From NCBI GenBank assembly GCA_022702705.1, contig CM040432.1:44666540-44730539 (forward strand): a stretch of DNA of 64,000 bases. Direction: 5' to 3'. The DNA is from Papilionanthe hookeriana x Papilionanthe teres (Eukaryota; Streptophyta; Magnoliopsida; Asparagales; Orchidaceae). Under the pieces are notes generated by a model. That model had not been told where the DNA came from. It was given only the letters and a program-made list of their open reading frames with translations, and did no database searches. Positions within the stretch are counted from its first letter, which is position 1; the number at the start of each line of letters is the position of its first letter. Below are positions 1 to 11,958 of this stretch, piece after piece. The position numbers and the translations under genes were made by a program.

Positions 1-720
1 GCGCCTAGGCGCCGGGATCTGGCCCCTAGGCACCGGACTCCGTGCCCGAACAGTAGCACCCCTTCACTTTGGCTCACACTTCTTCACGATTTAAACTGCT
101 CCAATGTGTCTGGATTCATTGTATCACATGTCCTATATATTAGGAATAACTTTCAGGCTTCTAGAAGGTCTAGAAACTACTTAACACCGTCAAAATAACT
201 ACCAAATTCGTCAAAATGCCGTCCAATAATCGTTTCTGGATGATTCTGGCGCCTAGGCCTTGATTATGGCGCCTAGGCGCCATTTTCTCATCGTCACTGG
301 CGCCTAGGCGCCGGGTTTGGCGCCACCCTGTGCGCAGCTCCACCATTTTGCTCCGTTTGGCTCCTTTTCAACTCCATTTTGCCCCATTTCAGTTGCGTTG
401 CATTCCTAACATCTTCACCTACAAGATAGACATAAAAACAACCTTTCTAAAAGTATAATTTCATCCAAAAATATGTGAGAAATATAAAAGATATTAAACA
501 TAGAAAGACATATCAATATGTACTAAGTTAAAATCTTCTTCCTTTGCTTATTTTGGCTCAAAATTGCATAGTTTTTGCTTCATTTTCTATAAAATCATAT
601 TTTTATACTTGAAGAAAAAAATATGCAAAATTACTTCCTTTATATTGTAATATCATTAAAAATGTGCATAAAATGAGCATGAAATATATACTAAAAATAA
701 GTACTTTTTTTCTTGGATCA
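1..720 (-). repeat. B0: end of a B-like (Athila-type) LTR, minus strand
   Basis: On the minus strand this begins TGATCCAAG at 720, matching the TGATCCATG start of the B1 and B2 LTRs. It ends abruptly where family A LTR sequence resumes (721). It contains GGCGCCTAGGCGCC palindromes at 1-13 (cut by the window edge), about 245-260, 266-283 and 296-313, and the 'gctccatttttgctcc'-like tract typical of this LTR. Its first 400 bp differ from B1 and B2, so it is a related but distinct subfamily. It may be a 5' LTR of a minus-strand element or a solo LTR; the other end lies outside the window. Confidence 0.75.
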
Positions 721-1317
721 GACATCCCCTACTTCTCTTCCTTTGGACTCCTAAAATAAACTGTTCCAAATTTGAGCTATTCCCTATTGAAATTTCCAAA
801 ATCCAATCCTTTGAAAGCTTTAAACATTGAAATTCTTGAGAGCAAAATCACTGATATTTATTGAGAGTTTTCTTGAGTGTTTTCAGACATTTAAGATGTA
901 ATTTACTATAGGGGCTTGCCCTTATAGGGAACTTTAAGAACCAAGGTAATATAAACCCTGCTTACTTTCTTTATATTAAGTAGAGGAACTTGTCGGCTTA
1001 TAAAATTGGTTCGCAGACCAAATGGATGACACAAATCTTCTAGTTTATTTAATCGAGTCCCATCATGAAGAAGTGTGTCTATTCTTCGGGATAAATACAT
1101 GGTTTGTGATGCGGTGCTCATTTATATAAACTATTTGGGATGTGAAATTGGTTTGATGTCATATCTTAAAATTTTTGAACTTAAAGTTATTTTCAAAAAC
1201 AAATGCTTCTTTCTAAAACTATATATATATTTAAATTAAATTTAAAATTTAAGATTTGCCGACATTTTTTGTAGGCGACCCCCTTTAAAAACACTTAACC
1301 TAAAAATAATGCCGACA
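721..1317 (+). repeat. A1 5' LTR, right-hand remnant
   Basis: This matches the last ~600 bp of the complete LTR (16614-17216) and ends ...AATGCCGACA just before the PBS. The left part of the LTR is cut off by B0; the first bases after the junction, GACAT, are the candidate target-site duplication of B0. Confidence 0.9.
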
Positions 1318-1322
1318 TTTTC

Positions 1323-1340
1323 TGGCAACTCCGTTGGGGA
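1323..1340 (+). other. A1 primer binding site
   Basis: TGGCAACTCCGTTGGGGA lies 5 bp after the LTR end. It is the mutated counterpart of TGGCGACTCCGCTGGGGA in A2. The leading TGG complements a tRNA CCA end; an Arg-type tRNA primer, as described for Ogre/Tat, is likely but was not checked against a tRNA set. Confidence 0.8.
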
Positions 1341-1861
1341 ATAGTTCCTCTCTCCATTTTGATCAGGTGGTTTTGCTTTCATAAATCGGTAGTGAGTCCA
1401 TACCCCTTTTGGACAAAACTACCATTCTTTCCAATGGCATACCACGTTCATTTCTGTCTTGAACGGTTATTGTCAACTCCTTTTGGATTTTGGAGCCAAT
1501 GTTTAGACACCCCTAAACAGAGAGGTTCTAGAATCCTTTGGCCTCATTCTGAGGTGGGGTGGACCCCCAATAGGTGTTAGCTTAGGAGCGGTCCTTCGGG
1601 TTGAGAGGTCTTACGAGACTTTCTCTTCCTTTCTAATTCTGAATCGGGTCCTTCACATTTCCTTTAACCTTCCTCCATTAATCGTTTTGTTCCTAACAAA
1701 CAAATCCTCTAATAAGCAACCTTTTAATAAGCAAACTCTTTTAAATCGCAAATCCATTAAGATAAACTAAAAAGTGTTCAGACTCTTTCTTTTCCATCTT
1801 AAGTTTTGCGACAAAAGGAAGCAGAAATCGAGACTGACGTTCAGACTTTACCCTGCAAAAA
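1341..1861 (+). other. A1 5' leader
   Basis: Non-coding leader between PBS and gag, nearly co-linear with 17240-17760 of A2. It is pyrimidine-rich. The base run before the ATG (CCCTGCAAAAAATG; in A2 CCCTGCAGAAAATG) includes a possible splice acceptor in A2. No other feature is seen. Confidence 0.6.
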
Positions 1862-4498
1862 ATGACTGCACCAAAGTTAATTTTCTCCTTTACCAATGGA
1901 ATAGACTTCACCGTCTATAAGGATGAACTGCCCGACAATGGAATCATCCGTTTTGGACAAGGATGCGACAATACAGATATTAAGTTCATTGACGTCACTC
2001 TATTCACACTAATGGAGAAAGTATCAGAAACTGAAGAGCCTGTAATTGAGTTTAACCTGAAATCGATAGAAGAGTTCCTTACCCTGCAAAGGGTCCCAGC
2101 TTAAAGAAGTACCAATATTCATATGAGGACTGTTATCTCTACCCCCACCGGTCTAGTCATCTCTGCACCTACCCGGACTCTTGCTAAACTGAAGGGGAAG
2201 GAAATCCAAGTTTGTCATGAGCCTGCCACCGTGGAGGGTACAAATTTTGCTACAATACCTCCTGTCTTCAAGATAGGGTCCAGTTCAAGAGTTGCACCCC
2301 TGACTCAGACTCATAGAAGAAATAGGAGCAGAAAGATCACCAGGATCGAGAAGGCCATGGCTGCAGAAGTTGCTTTTCTAGAAGAGATTCCTGAGGTGGA
2401 AGAAATACCTAAGTATTCACCCTTATTGGAAGGAAGTAGGTTTCACCCTCTCTCTACTGCATCGGATGAGGAAGATGTCCAGAGGATTGCCGCTGCATTA
2501 CCCCGACCTGCATACTATAGTAACTGTAAGAGGAAGAGGGCCAAGACTACGCCGCTTACTTGACTGCGAGCCGTAGTAGAGAAACTAGCTAAGAAGGAAG
2601 GATGCCTCGTATCAGAGATCTTAAGAAGAATGGGACGAGCGCCAGTTAAATCCCGCCTCGGACCGCAAGTGAACCCCGTTACTGCCCCGGAGAGGCCAAG
2701 GAAGAAAGTGCGAGCTAGTTTGCCAGTTATCGTATCGGGACACCATATTAGGGAGGACACCACCTACCGACGCATAGCCAACAGACAATCTGGTCCTAGG
2801 CCTTCTACTGCGAGAAGGATGGTGTGGAAACCTATTATTGCTGAACCGATACAAGCACAATGTTCTGGAAAGAAGAGTCTCGTCAGAAAGCCAGAATCTG
2901 AAGAAAGTGCTATTGCATTAAAAGAAACTTCTGAGAAAGAAGTCCAACAGTAAACACATGACAACCGTGAAACCATTTGGAAGATACCACTTGAGGATGC
3001 TATAGGAAAACGAAGAACAGACATCCGACGGTTGGGAAGGGAAAGAGGAGAAGAATTAGTAAATGAAGTGGATTCATTAGAATTCATGGATGAAGAATGT
3101 GCTGAGATCAATATGGTCGAGACCCGAGCATCGGCACCTTCACAAGGTGCTCCGTCAGCTTCGGAAAGGGAGGAACTGGAAGTGATGAGAGCACAACTTT
3201 GAGAAAAGGATGATACAATTTCCTAGATGTCAAAAAGGATGGAAGAGATGGATGCCGCCTTAGCCACTCTCCAGAGTCAGCTGCAACATCAAAAGGAAAC
3301 ACCCACAGAAATTATTCACATCGCGGACGGAGGAAAGGAGATCACATCTGTTAACTGGGATGAACAACCGATGAAGGATTCTGCCCAAAGCATGATTCCC
3401 AAAAAGGATATAAAAACATGGTAGAACAGCAGGTGCGAGAAGCCTTAACTTAGTCTAAGAGTGGAGCATCTATCCAGATAGCTAGACCATACCCCGAAGA
3501 ATTTGATGTTGTCCAATACCCAAAAGGCTTCGTACCACCTCTGTTTAAGACTTTTGATGGAACGGGAAACCCCCGGTAGCATGTCGCACATTTTCATGCT
3601 AGTTGTTGCAATGCCAGTAGGAGCGATGCTTTACTCATTCGACAGTTCGTCAGCAGCTTATCAGGAATTGCCTTCGACTGGTATGCAGAATTGCCAAATA
3701 GCTCAGTTAAGACCTTTTCAGAGTTAGAAAACCTCTTCGTTAAGCAGTTTGCCGGAGCTTGGCACCACATCACTGTCGGTGATTTGGTGGTGGAGCAATA
3801 GAAACCGAACGAAACTCTAGTGGATTACATACTTTGATGGAGAAACTTAAGCATGAAGTGTGAACCACAACTTCAGGAACATCATGCGATTGGTATTTTG
3901 TTGAAGAGTATCCATGGCCCGATAGCACTTCTCCTTAAAGTATTTACAATCAAGACTTTCGAGAAATTCCTTAGCAAGCCCGGGTTCTTGCAGGAAGAAG
4001 CAAAATAGCTAAGTTTCATGGACAAGACCGATAAGCATAACCTGTAAAAGCATTTAAAAAGAAATCTAGAAACGTCATGGCAGTAGATAAAAGCAAGCAG
4101 CCAGTGCAGATACAGCTAGAGCGGCCACAGCCTAGTTATCAACCACCACAACAGGTTTATCAGCAACCTCAACAAAACTACCAATAGCCTCGACCGAGCT
4201 ATCAGTCACCTCAGCATTATGAGCAACCTCCTCGTCCATCGCATACCCTGAAAGAACTTCTAAATAGGGAATATCCATTCAAAACTGAAGCGGCAACGAA
4301 GATGTTTCGCAGTTTAATTAAGACACCCGATTTTCAGCTACCAGAGCCCAACATAAGAAAGATCATCCGAACTACTGTCCCTACCACTAGATGCTCGAAC
4401 ATAAGATAGAGGATTGCATCACTTTCAAGAGTTGACTTGACGATAATCTCCCGAAAGGGAACATAACGATCCCGAAGGAATACATGAAGGAACCCTAA
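1862..4498 (+). pseudogene. A1 gag (broken)
   Basis: Capsid/nucleocapsid polyprotein of a Tat-like element. The start ATG at 1862 is supported by the co-linear start at 17761. The N-terminal ~270 residues (start MTAPKLIFSF) are an extension with a basic TQRR-rich patch. A coiled-coil-like segment follows around 3130-3300, and the Ty3/gypsy Gag core (YPEEFD...YPKGF, later ENLFVKQF) lies at about 3480-3990. A zinc-knuckle-like CPYH...HKIEDC is near 4376-4420. Breaks include TAA at 2102, TGA at 2561, several TAG codons in place of CAG, a TGA at 3835-3837 shared with A2, and the terminal TAA at 4496-4498, also shared. No intact product is possible. Confidence 0.85.
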
Positions 4499-6091
4499 AA
4501 AGGAGGTTCTGTTAATGTTATTTCAACAGATCTTATTGTTTCAATATACCCTTACACGACCAATGATGGATGGAGTACCGTCTGGACGAAGTCTTCGAAG
4601 AAAATCTTGGATCATATCCAAAACGCTTCGGTGCGCGCTTCAACTCAAAGTTTGAAACCTGCCGAGCCGGAGCTATCGCTTGCAATTGAAGAACCGCCTC
4701 AGAAGGAGGAGAAGATCGTAGAAGAAAAGAAAACCGTAGACTAGGGGCTGCTTATCCTAGGATGGTTGTTTCCGATTCAGGGGAGAAATCCCTCGGACCT
4801 CTGACTCTGTATGATTTTTTGCTCGCCCCGGCGAGATCTTATAATGATAAGAGTTTTGGTGTTGGCTACGTTTTGACTGTTTCTAACGATTACGTAACTA
4901 ACAACAACCAATCTAATCCGGATCTCGATTCTAATACGATAAATGATTCTCAAATCATACTAAACCTCGATGACCACGACGAAGGAGAAGACGCTCATAA
5001 GGATGGATACGAAAGCTCAACAAGCAACAAGTGTATTTGTGAATTTTGAGGAGCTCCAATCACGATAAAATTAGAGTTATCAGATTCTGAAGCAACTCCA
5101 TAAGAGCCAGTAGTTCCGATTCAAGAGGAGACACCTGTAGATTCACTACTAGATTCAAAACAAGTAACTGAAGTCAATCTAAGGAGTGGAAAAGTTCTAC
5201 CCCCGAGAATGGGTCCAAAGGATAAAGGAAAGTAGGTGGTTTCTTAGGAAGAGCCAACCCCAGTAGAAGAATTGCCCATTCGGGAAGAGACTGAAGATCC
5301 TGGTAATAAAGTACATTACAATGTGCTAGCCCATCTTAGGAAGTTACCAGCCAAATTGAGCATCTACGATGCTCTGATCCTGTCAAAGGAGATGAGGGAA
5401 ACTCTGATCAAGGCTTTACTTCATCCAGAAATTTGCTTAGCTCAAATGGCCGGCAATTCCTTCGACGAGGTTTGCTCGTTAAAAGAACAGCAAGGTGTTA
5501 CCTTCACGGACAATGATCTACTACTGGGAACAGCTGATCACAACTGACCGTTGTATATTTCAGTCACTATTGGAAAGTTTACACTCTCCAGAGTGTTGGT
5601 TGATCCGGGAGTATCAATCAACATAATGAATATTCGGACGCTAGCATATTTGGAAATTGATGCTCGCGAGCTTGAAGCAGATAAGATGTTATTAAGAGGC
5701 TTCAATCAAAAAGGAGAAAGAGCTCTGGGATCGATTACACTATTAACGAAGACCGGTGACTTAGCAAAGACAACCGTAAAATTCCATATAATTGATTTTG
5801 AGACATCGTTCAACGCTCTACTAGGTTAGCCATGGATCCATGAGAACTAGATGGTACCATCGTCTCTACAACAGTGCATAAAGTATTATGAAGGAGGAGA
5901 ACAGTGTATCAAAGGTGACCTGCAACCGTTCTTCGTGCATGAAATCGGAATTCACAAAGATGCAGCCTACTACGCGCCTCCGAAGAAAACAATATTCTCC
6001 AGAAACACTACCAAATGGAGCAAAGGAAGTTCAAGACGATGAAGAACCTAAAATTCTAGTCCAACAGTTACTCACCATTCCCTTACAGTGA
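4499..6091 (+). pseudogene. A1 pol, linker and aspartic protease (broken)
   Basis: Reading continues in the Gag frame after the shared TAA. The first part (about 4500-5540) is an acidic, low-conservation linker with a TGA at 5047-5049 that also occurs in A2. The retropepsin-like domain lies at about 5551-5829: VDPGVSINIM contains the catalytic Asp (GAT 5602-5604) in a DPG rather than DSG/DTG setting, and FNALLG is the C-terminal flap-side motif. A1 keeps the full ~92-residue domain that A2 has lost in part. Stops at 5827 and 5848-5850 and a frame change near 5900-6060 disable it. Confidence 0.8.
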
Positions 6092-7705
6092 GATGGTGAA
6101 GGTTTCTCCAGAACTCGCACCCGAGGTCGAGGCCGGAAACGAGGTCGTGGAAGAAACGGTGGAACAGTTGGACAGAAGAAACCAGTCATCGACGTTGATT
6201 GGGAGAACAATTCTGAAGACGAAGAAATCAAGAAAGAAGCAGTGATAATAAGTCAGAAGAAACCCCAATTTAAGATCTCTCTCGAAGAAGAAAGGAACGA
6301 ACAATACAAATCAATGTACGAGAAGATTAACCATTATGTGCATACTATGGCCCTAACTCCGATCTATCCTAGTAAGGTCGAGGGTATGGTGGTCAAGGAG
6401 GTACATGGTGGCGGTACTAAACCGATCAAATTCTACTGTGGTGCTTCGTCCTCCAATACTAAAAAAGATGTACAACTTGAAGATGTTACTTCTTCTGAAT
6501 TAATGGAACTGCCTTTTGAGTGGTATTCTCCCTGTGTTCAGAATTTAATTCAGCTTAATATTATACCTAAACAATGGACAAAAGGTCAATCACAACACTT
6601 TGCAAAATTATGGAATAAAGCCAGTCGGCCTTTCAATTCAAAGCACGGTGTCGGATTCGGCACAAAAGGATCAGTTGATGATATGGGATTTTGCTTGGTT
6701 GTCACTTGTGAGCCTAATGAATACTGCTTGGAAACTTCAGATAATCTTGAAGATCTACCAATTGGAGATGCTCCACCAGAATTCGTGGAAGAAATTAAAT
6801 CTACAATAGATGAGTTAATGGAAGTTAACTTAGGTACTAGCGAAGATCCTAAGCCGACCTTTGTTAGCTCCTTACTCAATAAAGAAGACTCTGAAAACAT
6901 GATCAGACTACTGATGGAATTTGAAAACTGTTTTCCTTGGAGTTACGATGAAATGCCAGGATTAGCTCCAAAAGTCGCAGTGCACAAAATAGGAGTGGAT
7001 CCCTCTGCCGTTCCAGTCAGGCAAGCTCCCAGAAGAATGCGTCTAGAGATTGAACAACAAGTTATAGCTGAAGTTAAGAAGCTAATAGACGCTAAATTCA
7101 TCCATGAAGAACAATATCGGACTTGGTTAGCCAATGTGGTACCAGTCACAAAGAAGAATGGACAGATCAGAATCTGCGTAGATTTCAGAGATCTGAATAA
7201 GGCATGTCCGAAGGATGAATTTCCTCTACCAATTCCAGAACTGATGATCGACATCGCTTCGACACATGAAATCTTCCCTTTCATGGATGGATCATCAGGA
7301 TACAACCAGATAAAGATGGCACCAGAAGATGAAAAGCTCACAGCCTTCAGAATGCCAATCGAAGTATACTGCTACACAGTGATGCCTTTCAGACAGAAGA
7401 ATGCAAGAGCAACATACCAAAGAGCAATGACAAAAATTTTTTATGATCTCATTCACAACCAAGTCGAGTGCTACGTGAATAAAGTGATCATCAAAATCAA
7501 ACTGAAAGAAGATCACTTGTATGATTTGAGAATTATTTTCGAGCGATTAAGACAATTTAACCTTAAGATGAATCCCTTGAAATACGCCTTCGGCGTCGCC
7601 TCTAAGAAATTTTTAGGATTTGTTGTCCGACATTGTGGAATTGAAATTGATCCGGAGAAGATTAAAGCTATCTTAGAAATGCATCCTCCTAAAACTTTGA
7701 AATAA
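6092..7705 (+). pseudogene. A1 pol, RG-rich linker and reverse transcriptase
   Basis: The longest surviving frame of A1 (6242-7705) follows an in-frame TGA at 6089-6091. The upstream part encodes an RG-rich stretch (about 6108-6165). The RT core begins near 6940 (PVRQAPRRMR), with RICVDFRDLNKACPKDEFPLP at about 7170-7230 and the FMDGSSGYNQI palm motif at about 7280. The catalytic YVDD is mutated to Y-V-N-K (codons 7472-7483), so this RT would be inactive even if translated. The frame ends at a TAA (7703-7705) where A2 has CAG. The Tat-clade assignment comes from the RT motifs and the second RNase H downstream. Confidence 0.88.
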
Positions 7706-8320
7706 CTACGATCCTTTCAAGAAAAATTGGCACATCTTCGACGCTTTATCTAGAATATGTCAAGTAGGTATCAGCCCTTCTCGGCATTGATTAAAAAGGA
7801 CGCCAAATTCTTTTGGGAAGAGAAATGCCAGCAGGCCTTCGAGGACATTAAGCAGTATTTAATGACACGTCCTGTTTTAGCAGCCCCAGTCTCGGGTCGA
7901 CCGTTAATAATTTATACCGCGGCTTTAGACGACTCCCTTGGAGCCCTGCTAGCCCAGGTCAATGACGAGGGAAAAGAAAACGCTCTCTACTACCTTAGCC
8001 GTCGTCTAATTCCGACGGAAGTAAAGTATCCTCCAATCGAGAAGCATTGTTTGGTCCTGATTTTCGCCGCTCAAAAGCTCAGGCACTACATGCTTTCTCA
8101 TAAGGTCAACCTTATTTTGAAGTTTAATCCGTTGCAATATTTGATGACCCGACCGACGCTTTCTGGCAAACTTTCCAAGTGGTCGATGATACTATTGTAG
8201 TTCGATATAACTTTCGTACCACTTCGTACCGTAAAGGGACAAGTCCTTGCAGACTTCCTCGCAGCACACCCTTTACCGGCAGAATCACCTCTCAACAATG
8301 ATTTACCTGACGAGCAGATA
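7706..8320 (+). pseudogene. A1 pol, RT connection and first RNase H
   Basis: Continuation of RT: the connection/gypsy RNase H region with IYTAALDDSLGALLAQ (about 7910-7960) and EKHCLVLIFAAQKLRHYM (about 8040-8090). This is the RNase H type found directly fused to RT in Ty3/gypsy elements; in Tat elements it is expected to be degenerate. Broken by TAG at 7750-7752 and 8198-8200. A2 has sense codons at both places. Confidence 0.8.
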
Positions 8321-8881
8321 ATGAGCCTAGAAGACCCCGACGATCAGCGTTGGGAGCTATACTTCGATGGAGCATCTTCAACACAGAGAGATAAAGAATT
8401 GCAAACGATAGTGCCCGGTAAAGTAGGAATTAGACTAATCTTTATAACACCGGAACGAGGAATTTTAAGATACTCCTACCATCTAACAGAACCGTATATG
8501 AACAACGAGACCGAATACGAAGCTCTCATAACCGAATTAGAGTTAACTATTCAGATGGGGATAACAGACATCAACATCTACGGGGATTCACAGTTGATCA
8601 TTCAACAGGTCGTCGGACTGTACAGAATTCTGAAGCCAAGACTTGAGTAGTACTTTCAGTATGCCATGAAATTGTTAGAACAAATTTTGAATGTAATAAT
8701 CTACAAGATTCCCAGAAGAGAAAATGCTCTCGCAGATGCGTTAGCCCGCCTTGGAATGGAATTTGCCAGTTTGCAGGATGAATCAATTGAAGTTTCAGTT
8801 TATGGACGTCAGGTTCTCTCGCAGCTCGACATGGACATGATACACAAGTCAGAAAAAAAGAAGAATCAGTTGCGGCAGTAA
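8321..8881 (+). pseudogene. A1 pol, second archaeal-type RNase H
   Basis: A second RNase H domain, separate from the first: ELYFDGASS (first Asp) at about 8350-8375, ETEYEAL (Glu) at about 8510, IYGDSQLIIQQ (Asp) at about 8575-8605 and a final ADALARLG (Asp) at about 8732-8755. This D-E-D-D arrangement between the RT-RH and integrase is the established hallmark of the Tat lineage (acquired aRNH). It is interrupted by a TAG at 8648-8650 (A2 has CAA). All four acidic residues survive in A1, whereas A2 has lost the first. Confidence 0.82.
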
Positions 8882-10140
8882 CAAAAAATACAGAAGACTG
8901 GCGTCAACCACTCATAGATTACCTGCAAACAGGAACCCTACCGGACGATAAGTCATTAGCCCATCAAATTAAGAAAAAAACTCTGTCTTACGCATTAATA
9001 AACAGTACATTATACAGAAGGTCTTTCGATCAGATGTGTTTCGAGTCCTAGGCTCGTGAAATTGTTAAAGAAGTGCACTCAGGACATTGTGGCGCTCACC
9101 AGTCAGGTCCGAAGATGAAAATAAAGATTAAAAGATTAGGGTACTACTGGCCCTCAATGATGACCGATTGCATGAAGGTCTCCAAGAGTTGTCACCAGTG
9201 CCAAGTGCATGGAGTGGTTCTACATCAGCCGCCAAATGTGTTGCATCTGACAATCGTGTCGTGGCCATTTAAGTGTTGGGGCACAGATATCGTGGGTCCG
9301 ATAGAACCGCCTTCTTCAAGAGGACATCGCTTTATTCTTGTAGCTACATATTACTTTTCTAAGTGGGTAGAAGCAGTACCGCTCAGAGAAGTGAAAGCGC
9401 ACAATGTGCTACAGTTCTTCAAAAATCAAGTCGTCTACTGTTTCGGGGTACCGGGCAGAATTATTTCAGATAATGGGTCCACATTCACAAGCACGAAGAT
9501 CAACAATTTTATCAGAAGACACAGGATTAATTGGCGCTATTCGACTATCTACTACCCAAGAGCGAATGGCTTGGCTGAAGCTTTTAATAAAACTCTCGTC
9601 CAAATCATAAAAAAAACTTTGGACGACAACAAAAGAAACTGGCACGAGAAGTTGTTAGAAGCCTTATGGGCATACAAGATGACTTTTAGAACTCCTACTC
9701 GTTCTACACCTTACACTTTAGTGTACGGGTCTGAGGCCGTCTTACCCTTGGAGGTACAGCTTCCCTCACTCAGAGTTGCTGTTGCAAATACGATCACTAC
9801 AGAAGAAAATGCCAAATTAAGACTAGAAGAATTGGAAATCTTGGAAGGAAGATGACTTTTAGCACAACATAATTTAGAACTGTATTAAGCCAAGATGATC
9901 TAGGCCCATGATAAACTGGTCCGCCCAAGGATAATCAAAGTCGGTGACTTAGTTCTAGTCCTCAAGAGACCTATTCTCGCACACCGCAAGATAGGAGGTA
10001 AATTTGAACCGACTTGGGAAGGACTGTTCGTGGTCGAGACAGTCTACTCAGGAGGTTCCTACCAGCTTGTGAATTGTCATGGAGAACGACCTATGCTTCC
10101 AATCAATGGACGATATCTAAAGAAGTATTACACAACCTGA
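8882..10140 (+). pseudogene. A1 pol, integrase
   Basis: The zinc-binding region contains HSGHCGAH and CHQCQ (about 9076-9205). The catalytic core keeps D (GAT 9286-9288, GTDIVGP), D (GAT 9469-9471, ISDNGS) and E (GAA 9577-9579, GLAEAFNK) with the canonical 35-residue D-E spacing. The C-terminal part reaches GRYLKKYY and TGA 10138-10140. No chromodomain is visible, as expected for Tat. Stops occur at 9049-9051, 9853-9855, 9886 and 9901. The 9073-9855 stretch is an intact 260-codon frame containing the whole core. Confidence 0.87.
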
Positions 10141-10466
10141 TGTTTCGAAAGATGGACTTTAAAATTGGAGTCTCATTCCCAGAAACACAGGTACAGTAAT
10201 CACTTGTAGTTGGGTCCAAACCCAAAAAGATAAAAATGGATGATAAAAATCATTAATAAAAAATGTGTTAAAAGAAAACATGTGAAATCATAATAATAAA
10301 GTCTTGATTCCTCCTTTTAAATCAATTCATTCCTGATCTTTCCTCATCTCTTCTTGCTTCCTTTAAAATTTAAAAGAAGTAAATAAAATTTTTCATTAAT
10401 AAATATTTTTCTTATTGTTCTTATTCTTAGTACAGCCCCTGATCCTTTCCTTATTTTTGTAGGGAA
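10141..10466 (+). promoter_or_regulatory. A1 spacer with splice-acceptor-like end
   Basis: AT-rich 326-bp spacer between integrase and the AlkB ORF. It ends in a pyrimidine tract and AG (CCTTTCCTTATTTTTGTAG) just before GGAAATG. The same layout ends ...TTTTTCGCAG in A2. This resembles a plant 3' splice site positioned to join an upstream exon to the AlkB ORF; that role is inferred. Confidence 0.45.
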
Positions 10467-11953
10467 ATGTCGAACGGGCGGTTGGTTTTAAACTTTAAGA
10501 ATGGCGTGAGTCTAGCACTCGATGAAAAGAGGATGAAGGATGGAGCCGAGATTGAGATTGATTCTGATTTCACACCAGTCGGGCTATAGTACCAATAAAA
10601 TGATTGGACTCTGATTGACCGGGAAGAACTCCGCAACCATACAGTGATAAAATTGGGTGACCCAAGTCAGCCGTCTACTAGCAAGAAAAGAAAAGAAAAC
10701 GCCACTCATGCAACGGGAAAAGACAATAAAATAAAGTCCGTGGTTGATACAGCAGAGGGCAGGCTTGTCAGCTCCAATCCCATAGAAATTCAAGTAGTAA
10801 GGAGAGCTACTCTCACTCCTACTCAGCGAAGAAACAAGAACCGTCGCATACGCAAGATGCTGACCAAGCTGGCAGCGGGCCAACATTAAGAGACAGTTGC
10901 TACCGTCAATCCAAGTACTTCGAAGAAATTGCTTCGTCAGGAACCAAAAAAGAGGAAATCAACTCCAAGAACAGCAGAAAGGATGAAAGAAATCCCGAGA
11001 AGAACGGAAACAAAATCAGCGCCTCGACGCCAAGCAGATGTACCAGTTCTAAAGAGTCTTGTTGCGAAAGCAACCCCGGAGGATATCCCAACAGAGACTA
11101 TCCCCAGGAACCAAGACATGCAGGAGAGCGTGCTGGGGTTGAACCATATAATCCCCAGTACGTCACCAAGCCTCGCCGATTGCAGATAATTCCGGAATAC
11201 GAGCTGGAAAGGATGCAAAAAGTTGAAAAGAAAACCTTTGAATACTTCGAAAGAATTCGAGGCAAGAGGATTAATATCTTGGAAGGCCTCGAGCTGCATA
11301 CGAATGTGTTTTCAAACTACGAGCAGCAGTAAATTATGGACTGTGTCATCGAGCTTTAGAAAATGGGTCGAGCTGGCCGCCTAAGGGAAAAGACCTATTC
11401 AAAACCCCGAAGATGGATGCCAGGAAAAGGAAATGTTACGATCCAATGTGGGTGTTACTACAACTTTGCGGTAGATAGAAAAGGAAATCCACTAGAGATA
11501 CTCCATCAGAGTGAGGTAGATCTGATGCCATGAATTATTAAGAGAATGGTAAAGAGGGTGGTGACATGGAGGGTATTGCCCGCGGACTGCATACCCAACA
11601 GCTGCATCATTAATATCTACAAGGGCGTGACTGCATACCTCCACACATAGATAATCATGACTTTGCCAGACCTTTCTACACAGTGTCTTTTGTCAACAAG
11701 TGCAATATCATGTTCAGATCTGACCTCCGGATTGCAAGCCCCAGAGAATTCCCGTGGCTCGTGGAGATACCACTACTCGGTAGGTTCGGCCTTTGTATTA
11801 AAAGGAAATGGAGCGGACATAGCAAAACATTGCATTCCGAGAGTGCTCGTTGAGCGGATCTCTGTCACTTTCAGGAGGATGGATGACAGAAAAATGTCTT
11901 TCCACTTTCAGCCAGATCCAGAGTTAGAGAGCCTTCGGCCTTACGAGTTGTAA
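10467..11953 (+). pseudogene. A1 AlkB-domain ORF (broken)
   Basis: ORF downstream of integrase. ATG 10467 follows an acceptor-like AG. The N-terminal ~240 residues (start MSNGRLVLNFKNG) are uncharacterised, with a basic patch TLTPTQRRNKNRR. The C-terminal ~250 residues, from about 11187, match plant ALKBH9/10-type AlkB dioxygenases: ILEGLELH, NPLEILH (degenerate), HID iron ligands (CAC 11644-11646, GAT 11650-11652), GNGADIAKHCIP with the distal His, and RISVTFR (2-oxoglutarate-binding Arg). Breaks include TAG and TAA in the first 60 codons, a 1-nt loss near 11105, TAA 11330-11332 and a register shift before HID (the last two shared with A2), and a private 1-nt gain near 11778. Confidence 0.85.
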
Positions 11954-11958
11954 GCTAC

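Noticed and set aside
2515..3302. Minus-strand ORFs opposite gag (also 18414-19201)
   Set aside because: They mirror the codon structure of gag, are recurrent in both copies only because the gag sequence is, and show no family.
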